The notes below the pieces were generated by a model. The model was not told where the DNA came from. It searched no databases and saw only the letters and a list, made by a program, of their open reading frames with translations. Shown piece after piece: positions 12,265 to 24,620 of a DNA stretch of 64,000 bases (positions are counted from its first letter, which is position 1; the number at the start of each line of letters is the position of its first letter). Location of the stretch: the NCBI RefSeq assembly GCF_048773025.1, contig NC_133544.1, forward strand, positions 63,353,501 through 63,417,500. The letters run 5' to 3'. A program made the translations under genes and the position numbers. Source of the DNA: Camelus bactrianus (lineage: Eukaryota; Chordata; Mammalia; Artiodactyla; Camelidae).

Positions 12265-13664
12265 AGTTTTTTACTCATTTCTTTATTAATATAGAAAAGG
12301 AGCCCAAGGCAGCTGGACCAGTAGTACAAAGCACCAGGAGTTAACACTATTCTGGTGAAAGGGTTGGCTTTACAAAAGTGAAGGAGTAGGCAGGAACTGC
12401 CCTGATTCTAGGGCCAGGCCCAGCCTACTGCCCAGAACCTCAGAGCAGCACCTGGAACCAGCCCCTGGGAAAGAGTGACAGGTAGGTCGGAGGCGGGATG
12501 AGCTGGAGACCTGGGGGACAGGTGGCAGGGATGGAGGGCCAGGCAATGAGAATCATCCTGTGGTTGATGAGGACAGGGAACTGCTGACCGGAGGCTCCCT
12601 ACTGGACGCTGGGCAGAGGCTCACGGGCGCCTCCGCTCTGAGGGCGGTTGGGAAAACCCTGCAGACACCAGAGAGAATGCGGATCTAGACTTGGCCCGGG
12701 GCTGAAGGGCCCTTCCCGTCTCTCCACCGGCAGCCACCTTACTCTATACTACAGACCGGGCGTTAGGGCCCAAGGCACAGAGGGAGGCCAGAGGCCCCCT
12801 AGTAGGAGGGAAAGGGGGCAGGGAAGGAAGCACTTGAGTGTCCCCACCTTAAGCAGCCAGGGCTGAGACACAGGGCAGGCAAACAGCACTCCTGTTCAGT
12901 GAGGCTGGAATGTGGGGCAGGGTTGGATCAGGACCAGGATCAGCCCCATGGCAATGGTGCCTGCCTCAAAGCCCAGCAAATGGAGGCTGCCACGAATCCT
13001 GGCTCTCAGCAGACCCAGGTGCTCGCCCCAGCTCTCCCAGAACAGAGCTGTTTCACCATGGACCAGCCATGCCCTGCCCTGTTCCTCATCCATGAATGAG
13101 AGCTTTGGATATGACCTCTTGCGTCATGGGAGGAGCCTACAGGTCAAGGGAGCTCCAGGACCTGCTCTTGGTGGTTACGTGGGAACCGGTCCCAACCAGA
13201 CCCTGGACAGACTGGCATGGGACAGGGGCCAGGGGTGATGGAGGAGGATAATGTTCTTGCATGGAATCTACCCTCACAGACACTCCGGAGCTGGGAAATG
13301 CTGCGGAGAGCCTCTCCTTTGCCCACGAAAGAGGCCACCCTCCCTTTGGCACAGGGCGGATGTGGCTTGCTGTGCTCCCTTCACAGCCACCTGGGTGACA
13401 CTTGGCATGGGGAGAAGGGGGTGGCACTCTGCAACCCTTTATGTTCTTACCCGGGGTGGGGAGCTCAAGGCCTCTTGTGGCTTTTGCCTCCAGCCCTTAG
13501 CGCATGATCAGGAGTGCTCTTCTGTGGTCCTGCCTGGGGGACAGCCTGAGACTCTGCCTGGCTGGCACATGTTAGTTGGTGAGGAAAGGACAGAGGGGTA
13601 AGTAAGGAGACAGGAAGGTGAGAGCAACTCCCTGGCTTTCTCCTTGTCCTCTTGGGAGAGCGGC
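12265..13664 (-). other. ABHD4: ABHD4 3'UTR (predicted)
   Basis: About 1.4 kb between the stop codon and the AATAAA signal, moderately GC-rich and without recognisable repeats. The absence of SINEs in this block, unlike its flanks, is consistent with transcribed UTR. Many short overlapping open frames here have no family resemblance. Confidence 0.6.
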
Positions 13665-16600
13665 TCAATCAACCGAGTTGCAGATCTCCTCCACCACAGC
13701 GTTGAAGATGTGCGGCTGGTCTGCATACACGTGGTGCGAGGCACCCTCGATCTCCTGCAGAGGGAGGACCCCGCCAGGGGTGGGATGGCCCTTTATTCCA
13801 GGCACTAGAAAGCTGTCATGCTATTGCTTAAACCTACTTGCCCATCGCCCATGAGCACTTTAACTAAGACAATGGTCCCTAGAACTGGGTGCTTTCCTGT
13901 GGGAGCCTGTGAATCCCAGTATCCCATCCCACTTCTCCTATGGCCCCTGATTGTATCTTCCCTTCCACGCCAGCCCTACCACAGACCTGCTCATGTCATC
14001 CACAGGTCTGCTAAACCAGGGCTCTAGGGCACAGCCTCATGAAACACGCTCAATAGCAAGTGAGGATGGAGAGGGTAAGAAAAAGGAGGGGAAGGAGCAC
14101 AGCGGGAAGGCTTCATGGCAGTCTCTGCTGTTGGCTCTACTGCTCCCGGCTCTGGTCTTGGGTAGGAATTGCAGGGGGCTGGACAGGCCGCGTAGTGTCT
14201 GTGCCTGGCTACTGGACAGAAACCTGCCTTTTAGCTGAATTGAGCTACACAGAAGTGAGAAGTTCCTAATTATGATATTACAGAGAGCCAACCCATTCAA
14301 ACCCACTGCTGTATCTCAACTGGTCCACTCCTCTTTTCCCCTGACCTTCCCGTCACCCTTCTCTACCCTGACTCTCATCCCCACTGAGTCCTCAGTCCTG
14401 CTCCTCCAGGGCCAACATACCATGTCTCGGACGTAGGAATCCGGCCGCTGCAGCTTCACCTTCTTCCCCGTGCTGGTGTCTATCCAGGTGTTGGCCCCAT
14501 AGATCATGGTGATGGGCACGTCTTTTCGAATCAAGTGAATTCGCTCTAACATGGGGCGCCGGGCCCAGCCGAAGGACTCCATCATGGCTTTGAATGCCGT
14601 CTCCCCACTGACGAAGCAAAACAGGGTGAGGCAGTGAAGAGAGTAAATGCTGCAGCAGAAAATGTCAACTTGTGAGTCTCTTTGGAGGCTGGGGCAGAAT
14701 CTTTGTCATCTTTGTGTTCCTCTCGGAGACCAGCCCTGGGCTTATTAAATACTGGTAAGATTAAGAGAGAGGACCGACTGTCCAGAGGTTTCTATCCCAG
14801 AAGAGTTAGAAGAGACATGCTTGTGAAAACCCCAGGGCACTGAGAATTGTCCAAGAGTGTAATGGGTTACGATTTATTCAGCAAATGTTTGTGTCATCCC
14901 TGAGCTGTGGGCCGGGACATAGGAACAAGATGGATGCGGTGCTTGCCCTCCTGGAGCTCACATTTTCCTCATGCTTTAGGCATTAAATAATTAATTGTAC
15001 GCTTAACTATTTAACTTCAAGTTTCCCAAGAATGAGGAGGGGGTGGTGGAGTGCTAGGAGAACAGACTGGGGACTTGGCCTGCTGGGGCTGGAGGAGAGG
15101 GCCGAGTTCCCTTGAGGTGGACTCTGAAGAGCAAACGCTAAGGAGACTCTGGAATGAAATGTCAGCCTTGTGAGGACCCGGGGGGAACATCAGTTTGTGC
15201 TGCGTGAGATGCAATGATGGCTGATCTAACCTACTCTGCTCCCTGGCCATGTCCTTAGGGAGAGCTACCTGAGGACATGTCACAAAGGGTCTGCGAGGCT
15301 GGGGCGGAAGCCAGCTGTCCAGGCTGCTCTGTAGCTTTTGTGGGAAGCGGGAGAGGTTGGGGAGACTGCTGCCCATCAGGCTCCGCCTGTTCAGGCTATA
15401 ACACCCCCAGTCTCCTTTACACCCCTGAGATGGAGGGGAGCCTGATTTCTGCCACCAGAAACAGAGTTCTTTCTTAAGACATTGCAACATGGTGGGAAAA
15501 TCATGGACTCTGGAGTCAGAGAGACATGAATTCAAATCCTGGCTATACTGTCTTAGCAAGTCATGTAACCAGAACACATGATTAAGTTTCTCACCTACAA
15601 CTGGAGAGGAATTTTACCCAGTTTGTTAGGTCATTGTGAGGAAAATGAAATATGTACAAAGCCCCTAAGTTTAGGTGAAGTGAAGTAGGTACCCCCCACC
15701 CCCCAATATTTTTCTTTGGCCAAATTATGTTTTCCAAGAAAATGGTAAGAGTTATCATGCACTCATCAGGGTCACAACTTAGATACACACAGGGGCCTAT
15801 AAAATTGAGTGATGGTGTTTGGGGGAAGGGACTGGTCATCACTGACGTCATCTCTGCTTCCTCTAGGGCATGAGTGAGTTGCATGATTACATATTCTGTG
15901 GCTTAGATTGGGAGGCTATTTATTATACAGAACTAGGTCTGGGCCTGGGGAATGCTCTGGGGAAAGAGCTGGAGTTGGGCCTGCGGGGCCTCAGATGGGT
16001 ACGAGAGTGGCACCGAGCCCAGGGGGGCTGAGCGGTGGGAGGGAGAGCAGGAAGCAGGGGGCTACCTGACTTGACGCTTGAGCTGAGTTTCTATACTGCC
16101 ACTTAAGCAGGGCCCTTCAATCAGCAGAGCTCCTGAGGAATGTTGGATGGACAGTTCCCACCCTGCCCAAAAGCTGTCTGGGTTTGAGGCTAGTGCTCAG
16201 ACAGTACGGCTGGAATGCAAAACCCCAGCTGCTTCACAGCTTCGGGCTGAACCAGTCTGAAGTGAGGCAGGGCAGTGCTGCTGCTCCCAGTGACCTTGGC
16301 TCCCCTGAGACGCTTCCCAGCGGCTTGTGGTGAGGCCTCCACGGGGGTGGTGCCTCACGGTTATCAAGCCACTTACAGGGCACGGCCCGAGGGGAAGATT
16401 ACCTCCCTGACTCTGCCCTGGCTGGCAGCTGTCAAGACTGTAGATCAGCAGGCCGCACAGGCCTGTTGTCTGAATAGGCACAGATGTGAATTGAGCTCGA
16501 GATTCCGGGGACATCCCTAAATCTCCAAAAGACAGGCAAGGCATTCCGGTCCCAACAGTAACATTTCCAGGTGCACCTAATTAAATTTTAAAATGCACAC

Positions 16601-19600
16601 TCTTCCCATCAGCAGTTCTATTAGTAGGAATGTAGGCTAGAGATACAGCCATGTGTGCAAAGGAAGATATGCAAGGAGGTTCCCTGAAGCAATGTCACGT
16701 GGTATATCAGACAGAAAATAACAAGAAAATTTGGGAATTACAGGTCTGGGACAGAAGAAGACTTCTTTCTTCTGCCTTTATAAAAATACCATGTTCATAT
16801 CACTTTTTCAGTTAAAAAAAAAAAGATCTTTGCAAATGTTTTCTAGACTCTTGCCTATCAGGCTAACTGCCCATCTCTAGGGAGGAGTAAAGGTCTTCCT
16901 CTCGAGACAGCGGCGTGTTTAATTAATCTATTATCTTCTCCATCCCTTTGTGTCTACCCCTGGGGAAGTCTCTGGAAATAATCAAGCCTGCTAAAGCCTC
17001 TGTTCCCCTGACTGAACGGGAGCTCTGTGGAAGAAGAAATACAGCACAGAATGATCCTGGGACAGTCCCAGAGTTTTCCAGCAGCTGAAGTTATAGCTCC
17101 AAACCCATGGAAGCCCAAGCCGGCCCTGGCAGCTGCCCTCACCTGGGGTTCTGTGCATTGCAGTGGTAGATGTACTCCGATATAGTGTCATCTTCAAAGA
17201 AGTCTGCAAACTTGCGCTTGAAGTCTGGTCGGAACCGTTGCACCAGGCCGGGCCCTGGGACGGGACAGAACGCGGAGGGGCCAGTTTGGATGGGGAGGAA
17301 AGGCTCCTGCCTGTGCGTGTTTTAACAACTTGAACCAAACATCATTTCTCCTAAGGGTTTGTTTGCTTCGTACATTTAACATTACAGTGGCGAGTCTTTG
17401 GGGAAGCTCTAGGTGACTACATGAGAGTCAGTTGGTTACCAAAGCATTTAGACCATCTAATGGCACTGAGAACCAGATTATTTTCAGCTCAGTGAAGTCC
17501 CAAGATCTTTTCCTCCAAAGGTCACTGGCCCCACAAGAGGCCATGGTTGAGATGCTTTTCTTTTACAGTCTGAGCTTTGTTCTCTTTCTCTCTGAGACCC
17601 TTTATGACCTTTTAATCTTCTGAAGGTAGTGGATGAAACCAGATCACCTCCCAAGAGCCCTCTCACGTTCAGAGGGCTGTAATAGAATACGAGTGAAGAG
17701 GTAAACCTAATCCTGGCATCTCAGACTCGGGACACAGTTTTGGAGCAATCTGTTCCCTTCACCTTTCTTTATATAGTGCATACATAAGAAGTAGGGCATC
17801 TGAAACAGGCTGCAAAAATTCAGTCTCACTGTCAACTCATGACCTCTCTCTCTCCCTGGTCTGCTCTCTCTGCGTGAGAAGCAAGGGGCTAGAGGAGGCA
17901 CAGCCAGGATCCCCAGGCCTTGGCCCTCCTCTGTGGCTGCCAGCCAACTGCGCCAGCCAAACTAGCTCTGATGTCCATGCACAAACCTGGCCAGAGGTAA
18001 GTCCAGAACTGGGGAGAGTGGTTAGAGCCGGGGTTCTCCCTGGAAAAGGATTCTAGAAAGCCTGCTGGAGTCCACAGTGCTGGGAACCCTCGGAGGGTCA
18101 GCCCTCTCTGCCCCTTTACTGTCCTTGGCACCTGTGTCTCTTGATTTCCTTCCTTTCTCCCCAAACTCTTACCTTCTGCTCTGCTCATTTTTCTCTTTTA
18201 TCCAGAGCCATTCTGTGTCTCTTGAAGGCCTAGAGAGACGATTCTGATTCACCCATTAACAATTAACTCATAATAACTGGCTGTTGAACATTACTGTGTA
18301 CACATAAGACATCAGGGCAGGATAGAAGGTCACCCATTTTCTCCATAAAGGGAAAATGCTTTTCACTTCATCAGAGTCAAAAGCTCCCCAGAAAGGAAGG
18401 GTGCTGGCAGCATGAGATCAGAAGGTGGGGGCTGACTGATTCTACTTACTCTGGCTGGTTCCCTCCCCCTTCCTTTCCGTCACCTATAAGATTTGCTGAC
18501 AGCTACCAATTGGTGAAGATGTGGTGTCTGACGGGGGCTGGGCCTGGTTTAAAGGGGCTTGCCTGCCACTGTGGGTTATGCTGGAGGCTCTGGTTCTGGC
18601 CTCTCCCAGCTGCAGGAGCTGGGTGAGCTGCAGAGCTGGAATCCAGTGGTGGTTACCACGCTGAAACACCAAGAGGCTGCCATAAACTCACATGTGTAGC
18701 ATAAAAACTCAGCAGAGGAAGTCACCCCATGGCCCCTTTCTCTCACACCAGGGGGTCTAGCCAAGGCTCAGAGTAGAAATTCTACCCCATCTGTCCCTGG
18801 CATAGGAAAGCTTTAAAAGTTAAAAAAAGAACCTTCTGAAACTGAAGACTAAGACATCTGGTCCAGACGAACAGTTTTAAATAACAATGCTAGGCCTCTT
18901 CCCACTTTTCATGAATAAATGGAGATGGTGAGTGTCCAGATGCTGTGGTTTGAGACCGTTTCTTCATCTGCCAGCTACTCACCCCAGGGCCCAGCTACTC
19001 GAAGAACAGCCAGTGGATTGGAGCGCCCTAGCACAGAGGCCACAGCCTTGACCCAGGTCGGGGGTGCCCGGATCTCACTGGGGTCGGTTGGTCGGAGGGG
19101 AAAGCCCCACGGATCCACCAGAATGAGGTGTTTAACTCTAAAGGAGGAAAAAGGAGAAGACAAGTCATCCTTGCATGAAGGTACCACAGCCCTTCGATGG
19201 CCTAGGCAGAGGAGACCTACTGGAAATGCTGGAAGATTCCCAGTAAGGTGAGGAGTCAGGTCCTGATTTAGAGGGTGGCTCCTCCTTACCTGTCAGGGTA
19301 CTTGATCGAGTAGGAGGTGGCCAGGAAGCCTCCCAGACTGTGCCCCAGGAGGATCATAGTGGGGATCCCCATGGTCTCCCGCCACGTCTCTATTGAGGTC
19401 ACAAACTCGTCCTCGGCCCCCTCTGGGTCCCTGGGGAACGTCGGCCTCGAGCTCCGCCCGAAGCCCAGCAGATCGAAGGTGTGCAGCGTGCGGCGGGCGC
19501 TCAGTGAATCCATGTTGAGGATCCAGAGGCCCACGCCGCCCCCGAAGCCGTGCACCATCACCAGCGGGGTGCGGTCCTGGAGCTCGGGGCTCACCGTCAC

Positions 19601-22600
19601 CGTCCAGATCTTGTTCTGGTTCGGGAGGGACACATATCGGGCCAGGAACTTGTTCTGGAGGCCTGGGGAGAGGGGGTCCAGGGCAGAGCGGTAAGACCGC
19701 GCGCTGACAGTATGATCTTTTTGCCTGGACTCCCCTTTTCAGCTCTCTCTGTTTCCAAACCCTTCCTAACCTCCCTCGCCTTTCCTTCCACAACTTTCTG
19801 ACCATACGCCCTAAGCGTTCAACTCCAAGTACAATTTGCAGACTGTCTACTCTGTAGGTATTAAGAGGGGCCATCTTATTCCATGAGGCTATCTGGTTGG
19901 CTCCCTTTGGGTCCAGGGCGGCATGACCTGACTGACCCTACAGAGCTCCGGCATCCATCACTCTTGAACCTGTGTGTGCTTGGGGCTTGACCGATGGGTG
20001 CCCTCACTGAGGGAATCTGGAAGGGTAGCTTCTAATCGGAGCTGAGTCCGATGGAGGAGGTGTTGGGTGTGGCCTGAGTCATGGGCTTATTCCTCTTAGG
20101 GACAGATCAAGGTGGGCGGTGCTAGCTCTGCTGGTCTGAAGGCAGTCATATGACTAAGCTGCCTGGGGGAAGTCACCTGGATCCCAGACACAGGCTTGAA
20201 AGCTGTGACTGTTCTGTGGCTGTACTTACCAGGCCCATAAAAGAGAGGGTAGCCATGGCTGGGGCAGTGGTGGGGGAGGTCATGTGAGAAATATGGGGAG
20301 ATGTGGCCCAGCGGACTTGTTGGAGTCAGTGGCTACTGAGGCTGATGGGCTGCCCTGCCCCCGCAGATCACAGCCCAGAGCTGGTCTGAGGGGATCTCCA
20401 TCTACTGTGGTCACCAGGTAAGTGGTGGGGCCTACTGGGTAGGACACAAGGAATAATAATACTAGAGAATATAGGACTGCTGGTCCTTGGGTAGGAATCT
20501 AAGAAGTGCTTGCGTGTTTGATGCGAGAGGGAGAGATGGCAAAAGAGAGGAATTGGAGAAGGAGAAGGGAAGGAGAGAATGCGTATATTGATATGTGTTG
20601 GGTGTTAATAGTTGGTACAGGGTTTGAGATGAAGTTGTGGGATGCGGTAGAGGCCAGCATGATGGACAGGGAAGGAGACATCAAGGAACCACTATCACGG
20701 AAAGTGTGATATCTCGTCCCTCCAAACATGGACATCCCTTCCTCCCACCGCGAGCCTTGTTCATCAGGAATCTGTGGGCTCAGCGTGCCAGGCTCTGGGA
20801 AGATGCTGTATCCTGGGCCTCCTGAGGGAGGTGGGACAAACTGTCCCTTCTACTTACACTGGAGGATCCTCGCTTCCACATTCTTCAGCTGAGACATGGA
20901 TGTAGGGCGCCAAGTGGGCAGCCAGCTGCTCAGCCAGCCTTGAGGCCTGGGACAAGGAGACACAGACACCCTCAGTGGCAACGTTGGAAGCACTGATGCT
21001 CTCAGCCACTCTGGCAGTCACCAAAGAGTTATCAGGGAGCAGGGTGTTTCCCAGGCTCCTGAGACCTGCCACTGTGGCAGTTAGCAACTCCCCGACTGCC
21101 AGATAGACTGTTACTCTTCTCTGGTAAATGGTTATTAACAACAACATACCCTTTGTTTTAACAGATACTCAGAACGCCATGTGCACAGCACTCACAGTTT
21201 ACAGAGCCCTTTCACATTTTTATCTCATTTGAGCTTTACAACTTCCTTTGTTACTGGTTATTATAATGTTCAAGGAGGTTACAAGGGGGAAAAAAACCAA
21301 CTTTTAACTAATGTTTCATTTACCCTTTGCCATCTCTAGGACTGTATGTTCCTTTAGGGCAGGGCAAATTTCCATGCCACCTGCCCTCCTGGCAGGGCAC
21401 CAGGGTTTGTGTGTGCCCTCTTCCAAGCCACTGGAAGTACAGAGCACTGTGTCAGTGCCCAGTTGGGCTCTCAGGTAAGCAATCAGTCCAGCTTTGAATG
21501 ACATGATGGGATAGGCAGGGTGTGGAAGGAGGGGGGTCTGGGTTCAAGTCCTGCTGTGATTCACTGACAGGATACAAGTTGCCTGTGTCCTTGTTTTCCA
21601 CATTATAAAATGAGTAGAAAGTTCACATATGTCCACACCTCCAAAGGCGTGCAGTAAGGCAGATGAAATAACCTATCTTGCTCTCTACTTTATACCCAGG
21701 GGACTTTAAGTCACTGCAGGGTAGAGGTTGAAAGTACCAGTTTTGGAATTAGTAAATAAACCCTGGATCTGAGTCTCAGTAATATCATTTATGAACAGAA
21801 TGGCTTTGCCCTGTTAAATAACCTGTCTTTGAGCATCTAGATGATGTAAGGGATCTCATAAGGTACCCGGGACGAAACAGATGCTTAGTGAATGAGCTTT
21901 TATATGATATTTCTATTTTCTTGAACTCTGCCTCGATGAAGCGGATTACAGGATGGACATTACCAGCTACAGGATGAGCCTGGAGACGGCAGAGTCCAGC
22001 AGGGGCATTCTGAGGGGAACGAGGGGAACTATTACCAACCCCCCCCCCGGCACACACTGGGCATCCCGATATATCATTTGAACTGCAGAATTTTGGGTTA
22101 GGAAGGTTCCTTAGAAATCTAGTCCAGCATCTTTATTTTACAGGTGAGCAAAGTGATGCCCAAAGAGGTCATACAGTTAGTTAGAAAAAGAAGCAAAGCT
22201 AGAACCTGGATCTCAAATTTGGGTTTCTCCTTACTTCCCTCTGAATGTTCCAGCTTCAGCTTTTCAAGACCGTACACAAATACTCATACTAGACAACCAC
22301 ATTTTCTTACTTGTCTGTTTTCTGGAGAGCTTTTTTTTTAAGTGGAGAAACTGAGGATTGAACCCAGGACCTCGTGCATGCTAAGCATGCACTTTATCAC
22401 TGAGCTATACCTACACTCCCCTTTAAAAGAATTAACCACTTTATCTTTTTTTAATGGAAGTACTGTGGATTGAACCCAGGACCTCTTGTATGCTAAGCAC
22501 CCACTCTACCACTGAGCTATACTTGTCTGTTTTCTGAAAGGAGGTGTGACCTAAAGTCAGAGGCCAGAGTTCTAATCGGGACACTGCCACTCACCAGCAA

Positions 22601-24620
22601 CGTACCTTTGGACACATTATTTAGTCTGTCTGTCAGAATTTCCTCATCTTTAAAAGGGAGGTAATAATAGTGTCTACCTCACAGGGCTGTTATAAAGATC
22701 AAATGAATTAATGTGCAGAATAATGTCTCACACAAGATAAACTCCCAATCAATCAATGTTCTTTTCCCTCAGCTAAACCATAAGCTGCCTACAGTCCCAG
22801 GGTTTTGCAAGTAGGGCATCTCAAAGACTGAGGTTTGAAAGAAATACTGAGGTGGCAGCTGGTCCATCAATGGCTTTGGTCAGATGAGAATTGTCAGTCT
22901 TAATCAATCCTGTCCTATGGAGACTCAAAACCCTTTGAATAATCCAATTCCTTAGAAGCTTGATGCACAGGCACCAAGATCACAGAACGTCGCTGGTCTT
23001 AAGAGACAAACTTTCTTTCCAGCCCACAGAGACTGTGACAAGTCAGATCATGTCATCTGGGCCCCACATTGCCTTGTATCTGCCCAAAGCAACACTCAGG
23101 AGAAATGTCCCAAGGAATAGCACCATGGGCTGCTCAGCAGATACTTCTCAGGGAAAGCTTTGCCTTCCCACCAAAATTGCTACAGGGAAAGCACTGGAAA
23201 TAGCTCCTGGCACACTCTTTGCTCAACACCATTGGCCCAGGGGTGGGGGGAAGGGGAAGGGGATGGGGAAGGGGAAGGGGGCTGGTGAGGGCTAGGGTGA
23301 GGAATTGAGGCAAGGAGTAGAGAAGCCACTTAGCCATGAACTTGACCAGGCTGCGGTGGTCTCTTTCCTCTAGAGTGCTTATACCCTGATGGGTGTGTGT
23401 GTGTGTGTGGGGGGGTGTTGGTGGGGGTGGGGGTGGCGGTGGTGGTGAGGCAAAAAGGGTTCTGTTCTGGACCTCTGTGATCTTGAGGTCTCCTAACTTC
23501 TATGGGCACTGGCTTTCTTCATTTGTGAAAAGGAGTTGAACTACCTGCATCTCTCCCAGCTCTAACCTCTGTTTCCCTATGTCATTGGAGCTTTTGTAAA
23601 TTTCCTCTTGGAAGCATCATTTTAGAAAGCGCCACTCTCCTGGGCAGTTCCTTCCAGCCCAGGAAGCTATTATTGTCATAAAATTAATTAGTTTTGCAAG
23701 CAGCTCTGAAAAGGGGGAACATGAGATCCAGGAAAGGCCCAGTTCTGGTGAAACCACGGCTTGGCTGGAAGCTGAGTCATTCTCCAAGGAACTTTTCCTG
23801 GCTCCTATTAGACAGTGAACTGCTTGTCACACCATCTACAGGTGGCATCCCAAACTTGATGTCCTTGAGACGGTGGTAACAAACTCCAAAAGCTCTAATT
23901 GTGAAAAACTCAGCATTAAGGATATTGTTATGACGGTTAAACACTATCAGCTAGGAATGCCAGGGGCTAAGCGTCTCGGTGGGCGAGAGTTAAAGAAACT
24001 TGCAAGCCCACTACCCCGGACCAGCCCCAGCGCGGTGGGGCCCTCTCGCTGCTTCCCACGACTCCGTGTCGGGCTAAGCGAGGCTCTTCCTACATCCCCG
24101 ACTCCCGTCCTGGAGCAAGTCCTGGCTGCTACCCCGCAGCCGCGTCCGACGCGCTTGCTTCGGGGGATCTAAGACATCATCACTAAATCTATCCCCACGG
24201 CGACTGGAGAAGAGCGAGCAGCGATCGCGAGGACTAAAGTGGAAAGTCAGAATCGCTGGGCTGCGGGCAAGAGTGCCTTAACGTCGCTCCCCTGGCTCTG
24301 CCGCCGCCTCTTCTGGGCAAAAGCACATCAAGCACACCCAAACCCCAGCCTTCCCCCTGAGGCCGACCTGAAACAGGAAAGGCAGGAAGATGTCTAAAAC
24401 TGTTCCTCAGCCACAGACAGTCCCAGGATCATGGCCCAGAGAGAGACAGAGAGAGAGAAAGAGACAGGATTAACTCACTGCTGCTCCAGATCATCAGCCA
24501 TAGTAAACAAGCCCTGCCGGGTCGAGCTGAGCCAGCCCAACCCTCCGCCTGACGCCAGCACCAGCTGACCCAGAAAAGGGTCGGATAACAAAGTGGGGCG
24601 TGGCCAGGGCCCGCGGAGGG
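12265..24620 (-). CDS. ABHD4: ABHD4, alpha/beta hydrolase domain 4 (N-acyl phospholipid B-type lipase), whole gene
   Basis: Seven coding exons on the minus strand: 24479-24501, 20858-20946, 19290-19662, 18983-19137, 17143-17254, 14421-14607 and 13665-13754. They sum to 1029 nt, i.e. 342 aa, the length I know for mammalian ABHD4. Every intron is GT-AG and phases match. The protein starts MADDLEQ and has an alpha/beta hydrolase fold: HGFGGG oxyanion loop at residues 75-80, nucleophile elbow GHSLG with Ser146, likely acid Asp294 (WID) and His320 within an HX4D motif (His320-Asp325). The family removes an acyl chain from N-acyl phosphatidylethanolamine and its lyso form, feeding N-acyl ethanolamine (anandamide) synthesis. 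The nucleophile Ser separates it from its close relative ABHD5, which lacks it. No damage is seen. It is divergent from DAD1 and expected to be broadly expressed from a CpG-rich promoter. The outer limits (poly(A) and transcription start) are approximate. Confidence 0.96.
12282..12287 (-). terminator. ABHD4: ABHD4 poly(A) signal AATAAA
   Basis: The + strand reads TTTATT here, i.e. AATAAA on the gene strand, about 1.38 kb past the stop codon. Cleavage would fall about 15-20 nt further on, near 12265. It is inferred from position and motif; no other canonical signal was noticed nearer the stop. Confidence 0.65.
13665..13754 (-). CDS. ABHD4: ABHD4 coding exon 7
   Basis: Encodes [20 protein letters not shown] and the end of the protein, closing with ICNSVD and TGA at 13665-13667. 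It holds the catalytic His320 and the HX4D acyl-transfer motif. The acceptor is CTGCAG just above 13754. Confidence 0.97.
   Translation of the reverse strand, partial: EIEGASHHVYADQPHIFNAVVEEICNSVD
14421..14607 (-). CDS. ABHD4: ABHD4 coding exon 6
   Basis: 187 nt encoding residues 251-313, from the split Ser through VRDM. It contains [15 protein letters not shown], the beta-strand and loop carrying the likely acidic triad residue Asp294. The donor is GTATGT. Confidence 0.97.
14608..17142 (-). other. ABHD4: ABHD4 intron 6
   Basis: A 2.5-kb intron. A MIR SINE lies at about 15485-15660. A run of 186 sense-free codons on the minus strand at 15017-15577 runs partly through that MIR and is not a gene. 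Confidence 0.7.
15485..15660 (+). mobile_element. MIR SINE fragment
   Basis: The core reads GGACTCTGGAGTCAGAGAGACATGAATTC AAATCCTGG...AGCAAGTCATGTAACC, the well-known MIR central region. It is ancient. Confidence 0.75.
17143..17254 (-). CDS. ABHD4: ABHD4 coding exon 5
   Basis: 112 nt encoding residues 214-250: [19 protein letters not shown] and [17 protein letters not shown]. This is the helical cap region of the hydrolase. Acceptor CCCAG, donor GTGAGG. Confidence 0.97.
17255..18982 (-). other. ABHD4: ABHD4 intron 4
   Basis: A 1.7-kb intron with no repeat or gene that I could name. Confidence 0.6.
18983..19137 (-). CDS. ABHD4: ABHD4 coding exon 4
   Basis: 155 nt encoding residues 163-213, starting [16 protein letters not shown] and ending VLRVAGPW. 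The LILVDPWG strand follows the nucleophile helix, as in ABHD4/ABHD5. Confidence 0.97.
19290..19662 (-). CDS. ABHD4: ABHD4 coding exon 3 (catalytic core)
   Basis: 373 nt encoding residues 39-162. It holds the oxyanion HGFGGG loop, the [12 protein letters not shown] strand and the GHSLGG nucleophile elbow with Ser146. Acceptor CCCCAG, donor GTAAGG. The overlapping 193-codon frame at 19293-19874 is a shadow of this exon. Confidence 0.98.
20858..20946 (-). CDS. ABHD4: ABHD4 coding exon 2
   Basis: 89 nt encoding residues 8-38: [29 protein letters not shown]. The Trp-rich N-terminal segment is the family's membrane or lipid-droplet associating region. Acceptor CCCAG, donor GTAAGTA. Confidence 0.95.
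22325..22520 (-). mobile_element. Dimeric camelid SINE (two vic-1 units) within one target-site duplication
   Basis: Two tRNA-Ala-like units lie head to tail on the minus strand (about 22331-22421 and 22441-22520). The pair is bounded by one 16-bp direct repeat, ACTTGTCTGTTTTCTG, at 22309-22324 and 22521-22536. No repeat was seen between the two units. The pair thus probably moved as one RNA, or one unit entered the tail of the other. It lies in ABHD4 intron 1. Confidence 0.85.
22535..22760 (+). mobile_element. MIR SINE fragment
   Basis: The MIR 3' half is clear: CACTCACCAGCAACGTACC, CCTCATCTTTAAAAGGGAGG TAATAATAGTGTC and CACAGGGCTGTTATAAAG. It is ancient. Confidence 0.75.
23235..23450 (+). 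repeat. G-rich and GT-rich simple repeats
   Basis: (GGGGAAG)n-like sequence at 23245-23285 and a GT run passing into GGGTGGTGG units at 23393-23450. These runs could form G-quadruplexes on the + strand. Confidence 0.75.

Larger units (their letters stand above)
20947..24478 (-). other. ABHD4: ABHD4 intron 1 (3.5 kb)
   Basis: It holds MIR fragments (about 21515-21640, 22080-22230, 22535-22760, 23500-23580), a dimeric camelid SINE (22325-22520), a G-rich tandem stretch (about 23235-23285) and a GT/G-rich tract (23393-23450). Its last 500 bp are CpG-rich and belong to the promoter-proximal island. Confidence 0.75.

Noticed and set aside
15017-15577. 186-codon open frame on the minus strand in ABHD4 intron 6
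   Set aside because: It runs partly through a MIR repeat, has no known domain and no splice or conservation support.
19293-19874. 193-codon minus-strand frame over ABHD4 exon 3
   Set aside because: It is an alternative frame of the true exon, running into the intron.
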